From positions 186,001 to 250,000 of the forward strand of contig JANXCF010000001.1 in the NCBI GenBank assembly GCA_025059995.1: 64,000 nt of DNA. The letters run 5' to 3'. Below the pieces are notes generated by a model, which was not told the DNA's origin, made no database searches, and saw nothing but the letters and a program-made list of their open reading frames with translations. Shown piece by piece: positions 1-8,988 of this stretch. Made by a program: the position numbers and the translations under genes. Source of the stretch: Leptospiraceae bacterium. Lineage in GTDB: Bacteria; Spirochaetota; Leptospiria; Leptospirales; Leptonemataceae. How positions within the stretch are numbered: position 1 is the stretch's first letter; each line of letters starts with the position of its first letter.

Positions 1-1752
1 AGGTTCCAAAGAAGTTGCGGATTCATAGACTTCATCAGGATAGCGAGCTATCTTCAAAAGCAAGTTCCTTTGGTAATTTTGCTTTTCGAAAGCAGTTTGG
101 GAAGAAAAATCGTAGAAATTTAAGCGTGGTTTTAGTTGGAATAATGTTTCTTTATCAAAAAAAGCTTCTTCTTTTATTGCGAAAATTCTTTCTTCTTCTA
201 TTTTTCTAAAAATTGAGTGTATCCTAGCATGAGAGTAAGCAACATAGTAGTAGGGATTTTTCTCAGAGGTGTCTTTTGCTTCGTCAATATCAAACTCCAA
301 ATGGGACTCAAAAGATCTCATTAAGAAAAAATACCTTGCAACATCAATTGGAATTTCTTCTAATAACTCTTTCATTTGGATGATCTTCCCAGCTCTTTTG
401 CTCATCACGATAGGTTTTCCGTTTTCGAGAAGTGTGACTTGTTGAGCTATCAGGACATGAAAGTTTTCTTTGGGAAAACCTAAAGCTTGCATAGCTCCTT
501 TCATTCGAGGGATATAACCATGATGGTCGGGTCCCCAAATGTTGATGATGGTATCAAATCCTCGTTGGATTTTTTCGTAATGATAAGCGATGTCAGCAAG
601 TAAATAAGTAGGCTTTCCGTTCTCACGAATAATCACTCGATCTTGATCATCTCCAAAATCAGAACTCTTAAAAAAGATTTTTTTGTCTTTTTCATAAGTG
701 TGGTTTTTTAGTTTTTCGACAATTGAAAAAACTTTACCACTTTCATGGAGTGAACTTTCCAGAAAGAAATTTTCAAAATGGACTCGAAATTTTTGCAAGT
801 CCTCCTTATGTTTTTGAAGAAAATACTCTGTTGCAAGTTTTGAAAATTTTTTCGCTATTTGATAAAGTTCTTCATTTAAGATTTCTTTTAGATTTTCCTC
901 AGTCAGATTTGGGTTTTGAGAGATTTTCTTCAAACGCTGAATTTCGTTTTCAGAGATAGAAATGGGATGATGTTTTAGAATTTCGATGAGAGCTTCTTGG
1001 ATATACTCACCATGATAGGCTTCAGAAGGAAAGGGCAAACCTTCTTGTTGGGGATAAATGACTTTGTCATGATTTTTTTGGGAAAATTTCAACGGAATTT
1101 TCTTGAGTTCTAAAAAACGAAAAAGAAAACTAATTCCAAGGAGCTCTACTTGATTTCCATAGTCATTCACGTAGTACTCTCGGAAAACAGAATCACCTAT
1201 AGCCTCCAAAAGATTACAACAACTATCACCCAGGGCTGAAGCTCGTGCAGAAACAACATTCAAAGGACCTGTGGGATTTGCCGAGACAAACTCAAAAATG
1301 ATTTTTCTTGGTTTTTCTTTTTTAAATCTCCCATAATCATGATTATGACTCAAACATCGAAAAAGAAAGAAAAGTAAAAGTTTAGATTGAACAAAAAAAT
1401 TTAAAAAGCCTGCCCCTGCAACTTGAACATTTTCGAACAGATCGTCGAAACCTATTTCATCATCAAAAAATGAAAAGGGATCATCGAGTATCAATTCGCT
1501 TTTTGACAACTTGGTAGTTTTGATAAAGGGTATCCATTTCTGAGCAAATTCGATGGGATTTCGTATTTGGAACAAGTTTCTGAGTTCTTTGTTCATTGCT
1601 GTTGTGCATGTATAGTCACCGAAAGATTCTTCTTTTGGGATTTCAATAGTGATGGATTTTCCTTGGATGATCTCAGAAGAAATAGATTGGCTTTCGGCAA
1701 AGGAAATCAAACTCTTTTTGAGAAACTTATCGATTATCTCCTTGATTCGCAT
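1..1752 (-). CDS. argS: arginyl-tRNA synthetase (3' end beyond the window)
   Basis: Charges tRNA-Arg with arginine in the cytoplasm. I translated the minus strand: 584 codons without a stop run from the ATG at 1752 to the window edge, so the last part of the anticodon-binding domain is missing. Diagnostic motifs are SANPTGPL (about 157-164), WGPDHHGYIPRMK in the catalytic domain, the KMSKS-type loop MSKRAG at about 450, and SHARIHSI at the start of the anticodon-binding domain. An in-frame TGA lies two codons before the ATG, which fixes the start. Odd: the class I HIGH signature, normally HxGH after PTGPL, reads NVVS here. The gene follows the dehydrogenase gene by 40 bp on the same strand, so the two may be co-transcribed. 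Confidence 0.93.
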   Translation of the reverse strand, partial: MRIKEIIDKFLKKSLISFAESQSISSEIIQGKSITIEIPKEESFGDYTCTTAMNKELRNLFQIRNPIEFAQKWIPFIKTTKLSKSELILDDPFSFFDDEIGFDDLFENVQVAGAGFLNFFVQSKLLLFFLFRCLSHNHDYGRFKKEKPRKIIFEFVSANPTGPLNVVSARASALGDSCCNLLEAIGDSVFREYYVNDYGNQVELLGISFLFRFLELKKIPLKFSQKNHDKVIYPQQEGLPFPSEAYHGEYIQEALIEILKHHPISISENEIQRLKKISQNPNLTEENLKEILNEELYQIAKKFSKLATEYFLQKHKEDLQKFRVHFENFFLESSLHESGKVFSIVEKLKNHTYEKDKKIFFKSSDFGDDQDRVIIRENGKPTYLLADIAYHYEKIQRGFDTIINIWGPDHHGYIPRMKGAMQALGFPKENFHVLIAQQVTLLENGKPIVMSKRAGKIIQMKELLEEIPIDVARYFFLMRSFESHLEFDIDEAKDTSEKNPYYYVAYSHARIHSIFRKIEEERIFAIKEEAFFDKETLFQLKPRLNFYDFSSQTAFEKQNYQRNLLLKIARYPDEVYESATSLEP

Positions 1753-1792
1753 AATTCAGAATTTTTCTTTCGAAGTTCGGGATCAAACGTTT

Positions 1793-2791
1793 TTACTTTA
1801 CTTCGTTGACAATTTGCTTCTTTATAAAGAAATTATAAATATTACTTAATGTTGTGTGAGCTATTTCGTTTAGGGCATTTTCTGTAAAGAATGCTTGATG
1901 AGAGGTAATCAAGACATTTGGGAAGGTTATCAATCGAGCAATCAGATCATCTTCGATAATTTCGTGGGAATGATCTTTGAAAAAAAGATTCTCTTCTTGT
2001 TCATAAACATCAAGCCCCAAATAGCCGATTTTTCTTTTCTTTAAACCCTGAATTACAGCTTTGGTGTCAATCAATGCGCCTCTTCCTGTATTGATGATCA
2101 TCACTCCATCTTTCATAAGAGAAATGGTTTTTTCGTTAATAATGTATTTTGTTTCTGGTGTCAATGGACAGTGTAGGGAAATGATGTCTGAATTCCGAAA
2201 AAGAGTCTCCAAATCTACATATTCAACTATATTTTCTTTTACCAAATCAGGATTTTGAATGATATCATAAGCCAAAACTCTTGATCCAAACCCCCTCATT
2301 ATTCTTGAAAAAACACTTCCGATTTTCCCCGTGCCAATCACACCCACAACCTTTTGGTTCAAATCAAAACCCATTAGACCATTTAATGAGAAATTTAGTT
2401 CTTTGACTCGATTATATGCTTTGTGGGTTTTTCGGTTCAACGTTAAAATCAGGCTTACTGCATGTTCAGCAACGGCATTTGGGGAATACGCAGGGACCCG
2501 AACTACTTTTAGGTTGTGTTTTGATGTGCTTTCGATGTCTACATTGTTAAAACCGGCACATCTTAAAGCAATCAAAGAAACACCATTATTAGAAAGAGTT
2601 TTAGCAATACTCTCATTCACTATATCATTTACGAAGATACAAACAGCGTGATAGCCATTACTAAGAGAAGCCGTTCTTTCATTCAAGGGAAGATTCACAA
2701 ATTCAAGTTCAAATTGGAAGTTTTTATTCCACTTTTTGAAAAATTCGACATCATAACTTTGACTACTATAAAAAAGAATTTTAGGAATCAT
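1793..2791 (-). CDS. D-isomer 2-hydroxyacid dehydrogenase, D-lactate dehydrogenase-like
   Basis: NAD-dependent cytoplasmic enzyme that interconverts a 2-oxoacid and a D-2-hydroxyacid; D-lactate/pyruvate is the likely pair, because the protein resembles fermentative LdhA in length (332 aa) and overall pattern. The Rossmann motif GTGKIG is at 153-158. The catalytic triad of the family is visible as Arg237 (in NTGRGALID), Glu264 (in DVYEQE) and His298 (in TSHQAF). It is transcribed towards argS and divergently from argG. Substrate specificity cannot be settled from the sequence: D-lactate dehydrogenase is the best reading, another 2-hydroxyacid dehydrogenase is possible. Confidence 0.9.
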   Translation of the reverse strand: MIPKILFYSSQSYDVEFFKKWNKNFQFELEFVNLPLNERTASLSNGYHAVCIFVNDIVNESIAKTLSNNGVSLIALRCAGFNNVDIESTSKHNLKVVRVPAYSPNAVAEHAVSLILTLNRKTHKAYNRVKELNFSLNGLMGFDLNQKVVGVIGTGKIGSVFSRIMRGFGSRVLAYDIIQNPDLVKENIVEYVDLETLFRNSDIISLHCPLTPETKYIINEKTISLMKDGVMIINTGRGALIDTKAVIQGLKKRKIGYLGLDVYEQEENLFFKDHSHEIIEDDLIARLITFPNVLITSHQAFFTENALNEIAHTTLSNIYNFFIKKQIVNEVK

Positions 2792-2896
2792 CGTGTAAAA
2801 GAATATCCTTCAACCATATTAGTAAATCCAAAATTGAAAATCAAGTATGACAATTTTGAAACTTTACCTAAAAGTTTTCATGAAAATATTGGCAGC

Positions 2897-4180
2897 ATGG
2901 GAAGTATCTTAAAACATTTACCGAGAGGTCAAAAAGTAGCTCTGGCATTTTCAGGTGGTTTAGATACGAGAACAGCTACTCAATGGATGTCAGAAAATGA
3001 AGTTGAAGTTTATTGCTATACGGCAGATCTAGGACAACCTGATGAACCTGATATCCAAAGCATTCCAAAAATCGCTTATGAATATGGAGCTAAAAAAGCT
3101 GTAGTTTTAGACTGTAGAGAAGCCATAGCAAATGAAGGAATGAGAGCCATTCAATGCGGAGCATTTCACGTCCAGTCTGGTGGATTGAAGTACTATAATA
3201 CCACACCAATCGGGAGAGCTGTAACAACAAAAGCTATCATGGAAGTGATGAAGAAGGATGGGGTATCGATTTTTGGTGATGGAAGCACACATCGGGGGAA
3301 TGATATCCAACGCTTTTTTCGTTATGCAAAACTATTTTATCCTGAAGTTCAAATCTACAAGCCCTGGTTGGATCCAGCTTTTGTGAAGATGTTTGGTGGA
3401 AGAAAAGAAATGGCTGAGTATTTAGAGAAGAAAGGAAAACCCTATAAAGCATCAGTAGAAAAAGCCTATAGCACTGACTCCAACATTTTAGGAGCAACTC
3501 ATGAAGCTAAAGATTTGGAGTATTTAGATAAATCCCTCAAGATAGTTGAACCTATAATGGGAGTTCCTTTTTGGAGAGATGATTTCTCTGTAAAGAAAGA
3601 AGAAGTAGAGATTGAATTCCAAGAGGGAATTGTAGTTTCAATAAACGATGAAAGGTTTTCTTCCATGTTTGAGATGTTTAAGAAAGCAAATGAAATTGCT
3701 GGAAGGCATGGTTTAGGGATTTGTGATATGGTTGAAAATCGTGTTATTGATGCCAAAAGTAGAGGTGTTTATGAAGCTCCCGGCATGGCATTAATCCACA
3801 TTGCTTATGAAAGACTTTTGCAAATTTATTTGGATGAAGATGCATTTGATTTGTATTTTCATTTGGGAAGAAAATTAGGAAGACTCCTATATGAAGGAAA
3901 ATGGTATGATTTTGACGCAGAAATTATTAAAGAATCCCTATTTAAAATGTCTCAGATTATAAGTGGAAAGGTGCTGATCGAACTGGATCGAGGAAATAAT
4001 TACATCATCCTAAGAACAGAAGCAAAAAATGGGAATTATCATCCAGAGTTATTATCTATGGAAAAAACAGCATCTTTATTTACCGAAGAGGATCGTATAG
4101 GACAGCTTGAAATCCAAAACTTGAGTTTATATAACAACAGAAACCTAAAAGCTTTACTAAAGAGATATACAAAAACATAG
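2897..4180 (+). CDS. argG: argininosuccinate synthase
   Basis: Joins citrulline and aspartate with ATP to make argininosuccinate, the penultimate step of arginine synthesis. The protein is 427 aa with the P-loop SGGLDT at 19-24, and it follows the E. coli-type ArgG pattern throughout (TADLGQPDE, GDGSTHRGNDIQRF, EKAYSTDSN, GATHEAKDLEYL, IYEAPGMAL). The reading frame stays open further upstream to 2648, but that part overlaps the divergent dehydrogenase gene and has no family similarity. The ATG at 2897 gives the expected N-terminus, although its ribosome binding site is weak. It stands alone, about 105 bp from the divergent neighbour. Confidence 0.95.
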   Translation: MGSILKHLPRGQKVALAFSGGLDTRTATQWMSENEVEVYCYTADLGQPDEPDIQSIPKIAYEYGAKKAVVLDCREAIANEGMRAIQCGAFHVQSGGLKYYNTTPIGRAVTTKAIMEVMKKDGVSIFGDGSTHRGNDIQRFFRYAKLFYPEVQIYKPWLDPAFVKMFGGRKEMAEYLEKKGKPYKASVEKAYSTDSNILGATHEAKDLEYLDKSLKIVEPIMGVPFWRDDFSVKKEEVEIEFQEGIVVSINDERFSSMFEMFKKANEIAGRHGLGICDMVENRVIDAKSRGVYEAPGMALIHIAYERLLQIYLDEDAFDLYFHLGRKLGRLLYEGKWYDFDAEIIKESLFKMSQIISGKVLIELDRGNNYIILRTEAKNGNYHPELLSMEKTASLFTEEDRIGQLEIQNLSLYNNRNLKALLKRYTKT

Positions 4181-4308
4181 TTATTTCAACTATAGAGATT
4201 TTAAGGTAAAACAAAAGAGTATTAATACAGAATTAAATAAAAAATACAAAAAAATTTTACTATGTAATTTTAAAAAAATCTTCTTTATACGTTAACTATT
4301 AATAGAAT

Positions 4309-5244
4309 ATGAAAAGAAAAATCTTGTTTTTATTGGTGTTGTTGCAAGTATTTAGCGTTTTGTCATGCAAGAAAACGAAGAAGAACCAGTGGTGGTTATT
4401 ACTTTTGTTGAATCAAAATCACGCCGAGGAAACAACTACTGCGATACAAACCATAGAATTTTCTGTTAATCAAGAAAATCCTGTCTCAACTAATCAAAGT
4501 TCAAAGAAATTGAAGGCACTCGTAATGATGTCTATATATCCAGCAATGTGGCAAGAAGATGATCAAGAACCAAAAAAATACTGGATTAAACTGATATCAG
4601 CAGCGAATTCTAATTATTATGTGATTGTATATCCTCCTTACGATCAAGAGAATTCTGACTATACTGATGCTTTAGGAAGACTGGCATTAAAAGGAGCTAT
4701 ACCCATTGCTTATGTAGACACGAACTATGGGAATGTGAATAAAGAAGATGTTAAAACTAAAATTGATGGTTTGTTTTATAATTATTCTGGCAAAGTTCGT
4801 GGTATTTATTTTTCTCGCGTTTCAAGTCTTTATGCGAAGTATAATCCTGACACAGGAGAAATCGAGCATTTATATGAATATCATAAAGAACTTTATGATT
4901 ATGTGAAGTCAAGATATCCCAACTCTTTTGTGGTATTAGGACATGGAAGTATTCCTGATACCTCTTATTTTTCAATTGCAGATATCAATTTGCTTTTCGT
5001 AGAAACTGAGAGTATGCTAGAAGGCTTTTTTACAAAATGGAACTCTCTGCCATGGAAAAGTTTATTTCAGAACGAAGATTTTGCTATAGTAGTTAGAAAT
5101 GTCCAATTGGAGAATATAAACTCTATCATCCAAAGATCAAAAGAAAAAAATATCTATACAATTTACTTATCAAACAAAGGAAATTTTGAGGAATTTCCAG
5201 ATGATGAGTTTTGGAATGCATTAATTATAAACTATGGAAATTAA
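4309..5244 (+). CDS. spherulin-4-like lipoprotein, first tandem copy (degenerate site)
   Basis: Predicted lipoprotein of 311 aa with a signal peptide and lipobox VLSC (Cys20), followed by a Lys-rich patch and a Leu run (WWLLLLLN). From about residue 65 it follows the spherulation-specific family 4 (spherulin-4) pattern, a TIM-barrel, glycosidase-like family: MMSIYPAMW, VIVYPP, IPIAYVDTNYG, GIYFSRVSS, YDYVKSRYP, FSIADINLLF. The family's acidic DE pair in the FxDE.SS segment is replaced by SR here, so any hydrolase activity may be lost. It overlaps the leader of its paralogue and is probably co-transcribed with it. No clear Shine-Dalgarno precedes its ATG. Function unknown beyond the fold. Confidence 0.75.
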   Translation: MKRKILFLLVLLQVFSVLSCKKTKKNQWWLLLLLNQNHAEETTTAIQTIEFSVNQENPVSTNQSSKKLKALVMMSIYPAMWQEDDQEPKKYWIKLISAANSNYYVIVYPPYDQENSDYTDALGRLALKGAIPIAYVDTNYGNVNKEDVKTKIDGLFYNYSGKVRGIYFSRVSSLYAKYNPDTGEIEHLYEYHKELYDYVKSRYPNSFVVLGHGSIPDTSYFSIADINLLFVETESMLEGFFTKWNSLPWKSLFQNEDFAIVVRNVQLENINSIIQRSKEKNIYTIYLSNKGNFEEFPDDEFWNALIINYGN

Positions 5245-5254
5245 GGAGAAGTAT

Positions 5255-6139
5255 ATGAGAGTTCATAAATTAATTGTTATATTAACATTGCATTTATTGT
5301 TGCTTGACTGCACTCAGATTCAAAAATCCACAGGCAATGATCCAAATCCAAAAAAGAAAAAAGAAAAGAGAGAGAAAGAAACATTAGCATTGCTTTTACT
5401 TTTACAACCCTCTCCAGTAATTATAGGAGAAGAAAAAAAAGAATTCAAATCAAGTATGAAAATTCTCATACCAGCGTATTTTTATGACTCCTACTTTTGG
5501 AATCAGTTGTTAAAAAAAGTTAATGAGAACTTTGTTGTAATTCTCAATCCATCCAACGGTCCGGGAACTTCAAGCGATTGGTTATATCCTCAATATCAGT
5601 ATTGGAATCGAAAATTAGTAGAAAAGAATGCGATTGTTATAGGTTATGTTCCTACAGACTATGGAAGACGAAACATAGATAGTGTGAAAAATGATATTCA
5701 ACAATGGAGAATTTTATTTCGAGGAATTCAAGGTTTTTTTATCGATGAAGCATCAAGTAACAAGGACAGTTTAAGCTATTATCAAGAAATCTACAATTAC
5801 GTAAAAGGAATAAATAGCAATTTAAAAGTAGTGTTGAATCATGGAGTATTCCCCGAATCAGAATTCTATGACATAGCAGATATAAACGTTGTATACGAAG
5901 AAGATCCAAATAAGCTTACATCTTTCTCACCAAGAGATAATGAGTTAAAATATTCAAAAGAGCACTTCGCAATGATAATTCATAGCGCTGATAAAAAAGA
6001 TTTAGAAAAAATGCTCTTATATGTTGAGGAGAAACACATAGGTTTTATTTACATCACTGATAAAACGATGCCTAATCCTTTTGATGAGTTACCATCTTTC
6101 TGGGATGACTTCACATCGAAGTTTTTTATTGTAAATTAG
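5255..6139 (+). CDS. spherulin-4-like lipoprotein, second tandem copy
   Basis: Paralogue of the preceding gene, 294 aa. The ATG at 5255 is chosen because AAGGAG precedes it by a few bases; an ATG seven codons earlier lies inside the upstream gene and lacks this. The lipobox is LLDC (Cys19), followed by a strongly basic stretch (KKKKEKREK) and a Leu run. The spherulin-4 pattern is clearer than in the first copy: LIPAYFY, VVILNPSNGPG, VIGYVPTDYG, GFFIDEASS with the acidic pair kept, VVLNHGVFPE, YDIADINVVYE. The family belongs to the glycosidase-like TIM barrels; substrate unknown. A periplasmic or surface enzyme acting on a glycan is the plausible role. Confidence 0.8.
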   Translation: MRVHKLIVILTLHLLLLDCTQIQKSTGNDPNPKKKKEKREKETLALLLLLQPSPVIIGEEKKEFKSSMKILIPAYFYDSYFWNQLLKKVNENFVVILNPSNGPGTSSDWLYPQYQYWNRKLVEKNAIVIGYVPTDYGRRNIDSVKNDIQQWRILFRGIQGFFIDEASSNKDSLSYYQEIYNYVKGINSNLKVVLNHGVFPESEFYDIADINVVYEEDPNKLTSFSPRDNELKYSKEHFAMIIHSADKKDLEKMLLYVEEKHIGFIYITDKTMPNPFDELPSFWDDFTSKFFIVN

Positions 6140-6142
6140 GGA

Positions 6143-6949
6143 TTAACTTATCAAAAAATAATAAATAAACTTCCAGTATTCGGGATGGTCGCTAATGGTA
6201 TTGTGTGTTGTATCATCGAGAATATAAAATTCCATCTTTCTTTGATCACTAATGTATTGGATTAAATTCTTTGTAGAAGATAAGGGGACAACTTCATCAT
6301 TCTCAGCAGCTAAAATAAGTATAGGAATTGACACATTTTGAATGTATTTGTAAGAAAGAAATTTGTGTTTTACAAGTTGCGATAAAGTAAAAGGATAATA
6401 TTTTTTTGCTAAATTTTCTACACTATCAAAAGGAGTAATTAAAATTAATTTTGAAGCTTTGACTTTAGATGCCAAATAGGAGGCAACCCCGCTACCAATA
6501 CTTCTTCCCATAAAAGAAATTTTTTCATAGTTGTGATTTTGCACAATGTGATGATATAGAAGTTCTGCATATTCAAAAAATGAAGATTCTGAAGGCGTTC
6601 CTGATGATCCATTGTATCCAGGGTAATTAAGTAGAATCCATCTGAATTCAAGAGCTCTATTGAAGCTTGAGATTTCCATCAAAGTGTAATTTGTATTCTC
6701 GGCATTTCCTCCAAAATAAAATACAACATGTCTGGTATTATGATTATTACTTTCCCAATAAGTAATTTTCTTTTCGTTGATGTAGAAAGTTTTAAACGTA
6801 AAAGGATATGTTTTTTCTATGGTGCGAATTTCCCTTTCATTATAAGGGACAGGGTAAAAAAGTATTTTGTCCTGAATGAAGTACAAAAAACAATTGTATG
6901 AAAGATAGAAAAACAAAAGAAATAGAATCAAGAACTTTATAGAATTCAC
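6143..6949 (-). CDS. membrane-anchored alpha/beta hydrolase
   Basis: 268-aa serine hydrolase of the ABHD13/BEM46-like type. An N-terminal hydrophobic helix (about 4-26) should anchor it in the inner membrane. The body shows YFGGNAEN (oxyanion region), LLNYPGYNGSSG, the nucleophile elbow GRSIGSG, the Asp of AAENDEVV and the His of TTHNT, a full catalytic triad. It converges on the spherulin-like gene with only 3 bp between stops and follows mnmG on the minus strand by 15 bp. The substrate is unknown; esterase or thioesterase activity is the family expectation. Confidence 0.8.
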   Translation of the reverse strand: MNSIKFLILFLLFFYLSYNCFLYFIQDKILFYPVPYNEREIRTIEKTYPFTFKTFYINEKKITYWESNNHNTRHVVFYFGGNAENTNYTLMEISSFNRALEFRWILLNYPGYNGSSGTPSESSFFEYAELLYHHIVQNHNYEKISFMGRSIGSGVASYLASKVKASKLILITPFDSVENLAKKYYPFTLSQLVKHKFLSYKYIQNVSIPILILAAENDEVVPLSSTKNLIQYISDQRKMEFYILDDTTHNTISDHPEYWKFIYYFLIS

Positions 6950-6964
6950 ACTTAATAAAGAACT

Positions 6965-8851
6965 TTATTTCGCCATTTGCTGGATTTTTAGATACAACAA
7001 ATCTATATCGGGGGGATCAATTCCTGAGATACGGGATGCTGATTCTAAGTCTTTTGGTTTGAATTTTTTTAATTTTTCTATTGCTTCTTTTTTTAGTCCT
7101 ACAACTTTTTCGTAATCGAAATCATCTGGTATAGCAGTTTTTTTGATCTTTTCTCTTCTTTCAATAAGTTCAAGTTCTTTTTTTACATAACCTTCATATT
7201 TGATTTCTAGCTCAATTACCTTTCTTAGGTCTTCTTTCAATTCCATTACCTCGGGGACAAAAATAGCAAAGTCCTCTATAGCGAACTCAGGTCGTCTTAA
7301 AAATTCACCCGCAGTTTTTCCATAATGTTGTGGTATATCTTCTATGTTCTTTTCTTTGAGTAACTGTTTAAATTCAGTTGTTGGTTTAATACCAACAGAG
7401 AATAGTTTTCTTTTTACATCATACATTTTGTCATATTTATCTTGCATTTTTCGGTATTCATCTTCTGAAATTAATCCTAATCGATAAGCATATTTCATTA
7501 ATCTATAATCAGCATTGTCTTGTCGAAGCAGTAAACGATGTTCAGCTCGACTTGTGAACATTCTATAAGGATCTTCAACTCCTTTGTAAACAAGATCATC
7601 AATCAACACACCAATATATGCTTCTGCTCGTGAAAGAATGAGAGGCGGTTCCTTTCGATAAGAGCAAAGAACATTAATTCCTGCCATGATCCCTTGAGCC
7701 GCTGCTTCTTCATATCCAGTTGTTCCATTGATTTGTCCTGCAAAATAAAGATTCTTTATCTTTTTGGTCTGTAAATCAGGTGTGAGTTCTCTGGGGTCTA
7801 CATAATCATATTCAATAGCATACGCAGGCTTCATGATTTCTGCTTCTTCTAAACCTGGTATCATACGAATTATTTTCCATTGAATTTCTTCTGGTAAGCT
7901 CGTGGAAATACCATTTAGGTAAACTTCGCCTGTATTTACACCTTCTGGTTCTACGAAAATTCGATGTCTTGGTTTGTCATGAAATCGAACAACTTTATCC
8001 TCGATGCTTGGACAATATCTTGGACCTATGCTTTGGATTTGTCCATTATACATAGGTGCACGATGTAAGTTTGCTAATATGATCTTATGAACTTCTTCGT
8101 TAGTATAAGTAATGTAGCAGTCTATTTGTTTTTGAGTAATTTTTTCAGTGCTATAAGAGAAGGGGATGGGATCCTCATCGGGTGGTTGAACTTCCATTTT
8201 AGAAAAATCAATCGTTTTTTTAAGAACTCTGGGTGGGGTTCCTGTTTTGAGCCTTCCAACTTTAAATCCATAATGGATTAAGCTTTCTGTTAATCCCATG
8301 GCTGCGAGTTCTGAAATCCTTCCACCTCTTGCTTGAAACTCACCTATGTGTATCAATCCGCGTAAGAAAGTTCCTGTTGTTAAAATTACAAAGTCTGAAT
8401 ACAGTGTATGACCTCTTCCCGTTATGACGCCTCTTACAACATTATCTTCAATTAAAAGAGATTCTACAGTATCCTGTCTTAAATACAAATTTGGTGTTGC
8501 TTCTAAATGCCACTTTACATGATTTTGATATGCTTTTTTCTCAGCTTGAGCTCTTGGTGCCCAGACAGCAGGTCCTTTTGAACGATTCAGCATTTTAAAG
8601 TGGATACCAGTTTTATCGATAATTTTCCCCATTATTCCACCAAGAGCATCAATCTCTTTCACAATCTGTCCTTTTGCAATTCCACCTATGGCAGGATTAC
8701 ATGACATTTGACCGATTGTGTCAAGATTCATAGTAATAAGTAAAGTCTTCATTCCTCCTTTTGCAGTGATGTGAGCTGCTTCACTGCCAGCGTGTCCACC
8801 ACCTACTACAATCACATCGAAATGATTAGGTATAGTATATTTTTCATTCAT
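6965..8851 (-). CDS. mnmG: tRNA uridine 5-carboxymethylaminomethyl modification enzyme MnmG
   Basis: FAD enzyme that, with MnmE, modifies U34 of several tRNAs. At 628 aa it has the normal family length. The FAD-binding motif GGGHAG is at 17-22; [52 protein letters not shown] and [18 protein letters not shown] are all family signatures. It lies upstream of the hydrolase gene on the same strand and diverges from the ATP-grasp/FMN gene. In many bacteria mnmG sits beside rsmG-parA-parB; here that cluster is about 3 kb away on the other strand, with the fusion gene and a small gene between. Confidence 0.97.
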   Translation of the reverse strand: MNEKYTIPNHFDVIVVGGGHAGSEAAHITAKGGMKTLLITMNLDTIGQMSCNPAIGGIAKGQIVKEIDALGGIMGKIIDKTGIHFKMLNRSKGPAVWAPRAQAEKKAYQNHVKWHLEATPNLYLRQDTVESLLIEDNVVRGVITGRGHTLYSDFVILTTGTFLRGLIHIGEFQARGGRISELAAMGLTESLIHYGFKVGRLKTGTPPRVLKKTIDFSKMEVQPPDEDPIPFSYSTEKITQKQIDCYITYTNEEVHKIILANLHRAPMYNGQIQSIGPRYCPSIEDKVVRFHDKPRHRIFVEPEGVNTGEVYLNGISTSLPEEIQWKIIRMIPGLEEAEIMKPAYAIEYDYVDPRELTPDLQTKKIKNLYFAGQINGTTGYEEAAAQGIMAGINVLCSYRKEPPLILSRAEAYIGVLIDDLVYKGVEDPYRMFTSRAEHRLLLRQDNADYRLMKYAYRLGLISEDEYRKMQDKYDKMYDVKRKLFSVGIKPTTEFKQLLKEKNIEDIPQHYGKTAGEFLRRPEFAIEDFAIFVPEVMELKEDLRKVIELEIKYEGYVKKELELIERREKIKKTAIPDDFDYEKVVGLKKEAIEKLKKFKPKDLESASRISGIDPPDIDLLYLKIQQMAK

Positions 8852-8988
8852 AATTGCAGTTACAAACTGAGCTTGAACTGGATTTGTTATAACAAAAAAG
8901 TATTTTATTGATTTGTGGCAAATAAAAAAATATTTTATATTTTCAATTTATTACTAATGAAAATTTCCATCAAATTAAAAGGTGAGTT

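Noticed and set aside
2648-2896. 83-residue N-terminal extension of argG
   Set aside because: It overlaps the divergent dehydrogenase gene, has no family similarity, and an ATG at 2897 gives the normal ArgG start.
4179-4195. Terminator after argG
   Set aside because: A six-pair AT-only stem (ATAGTT/AACTAT) with no T-tract; too weak to call.
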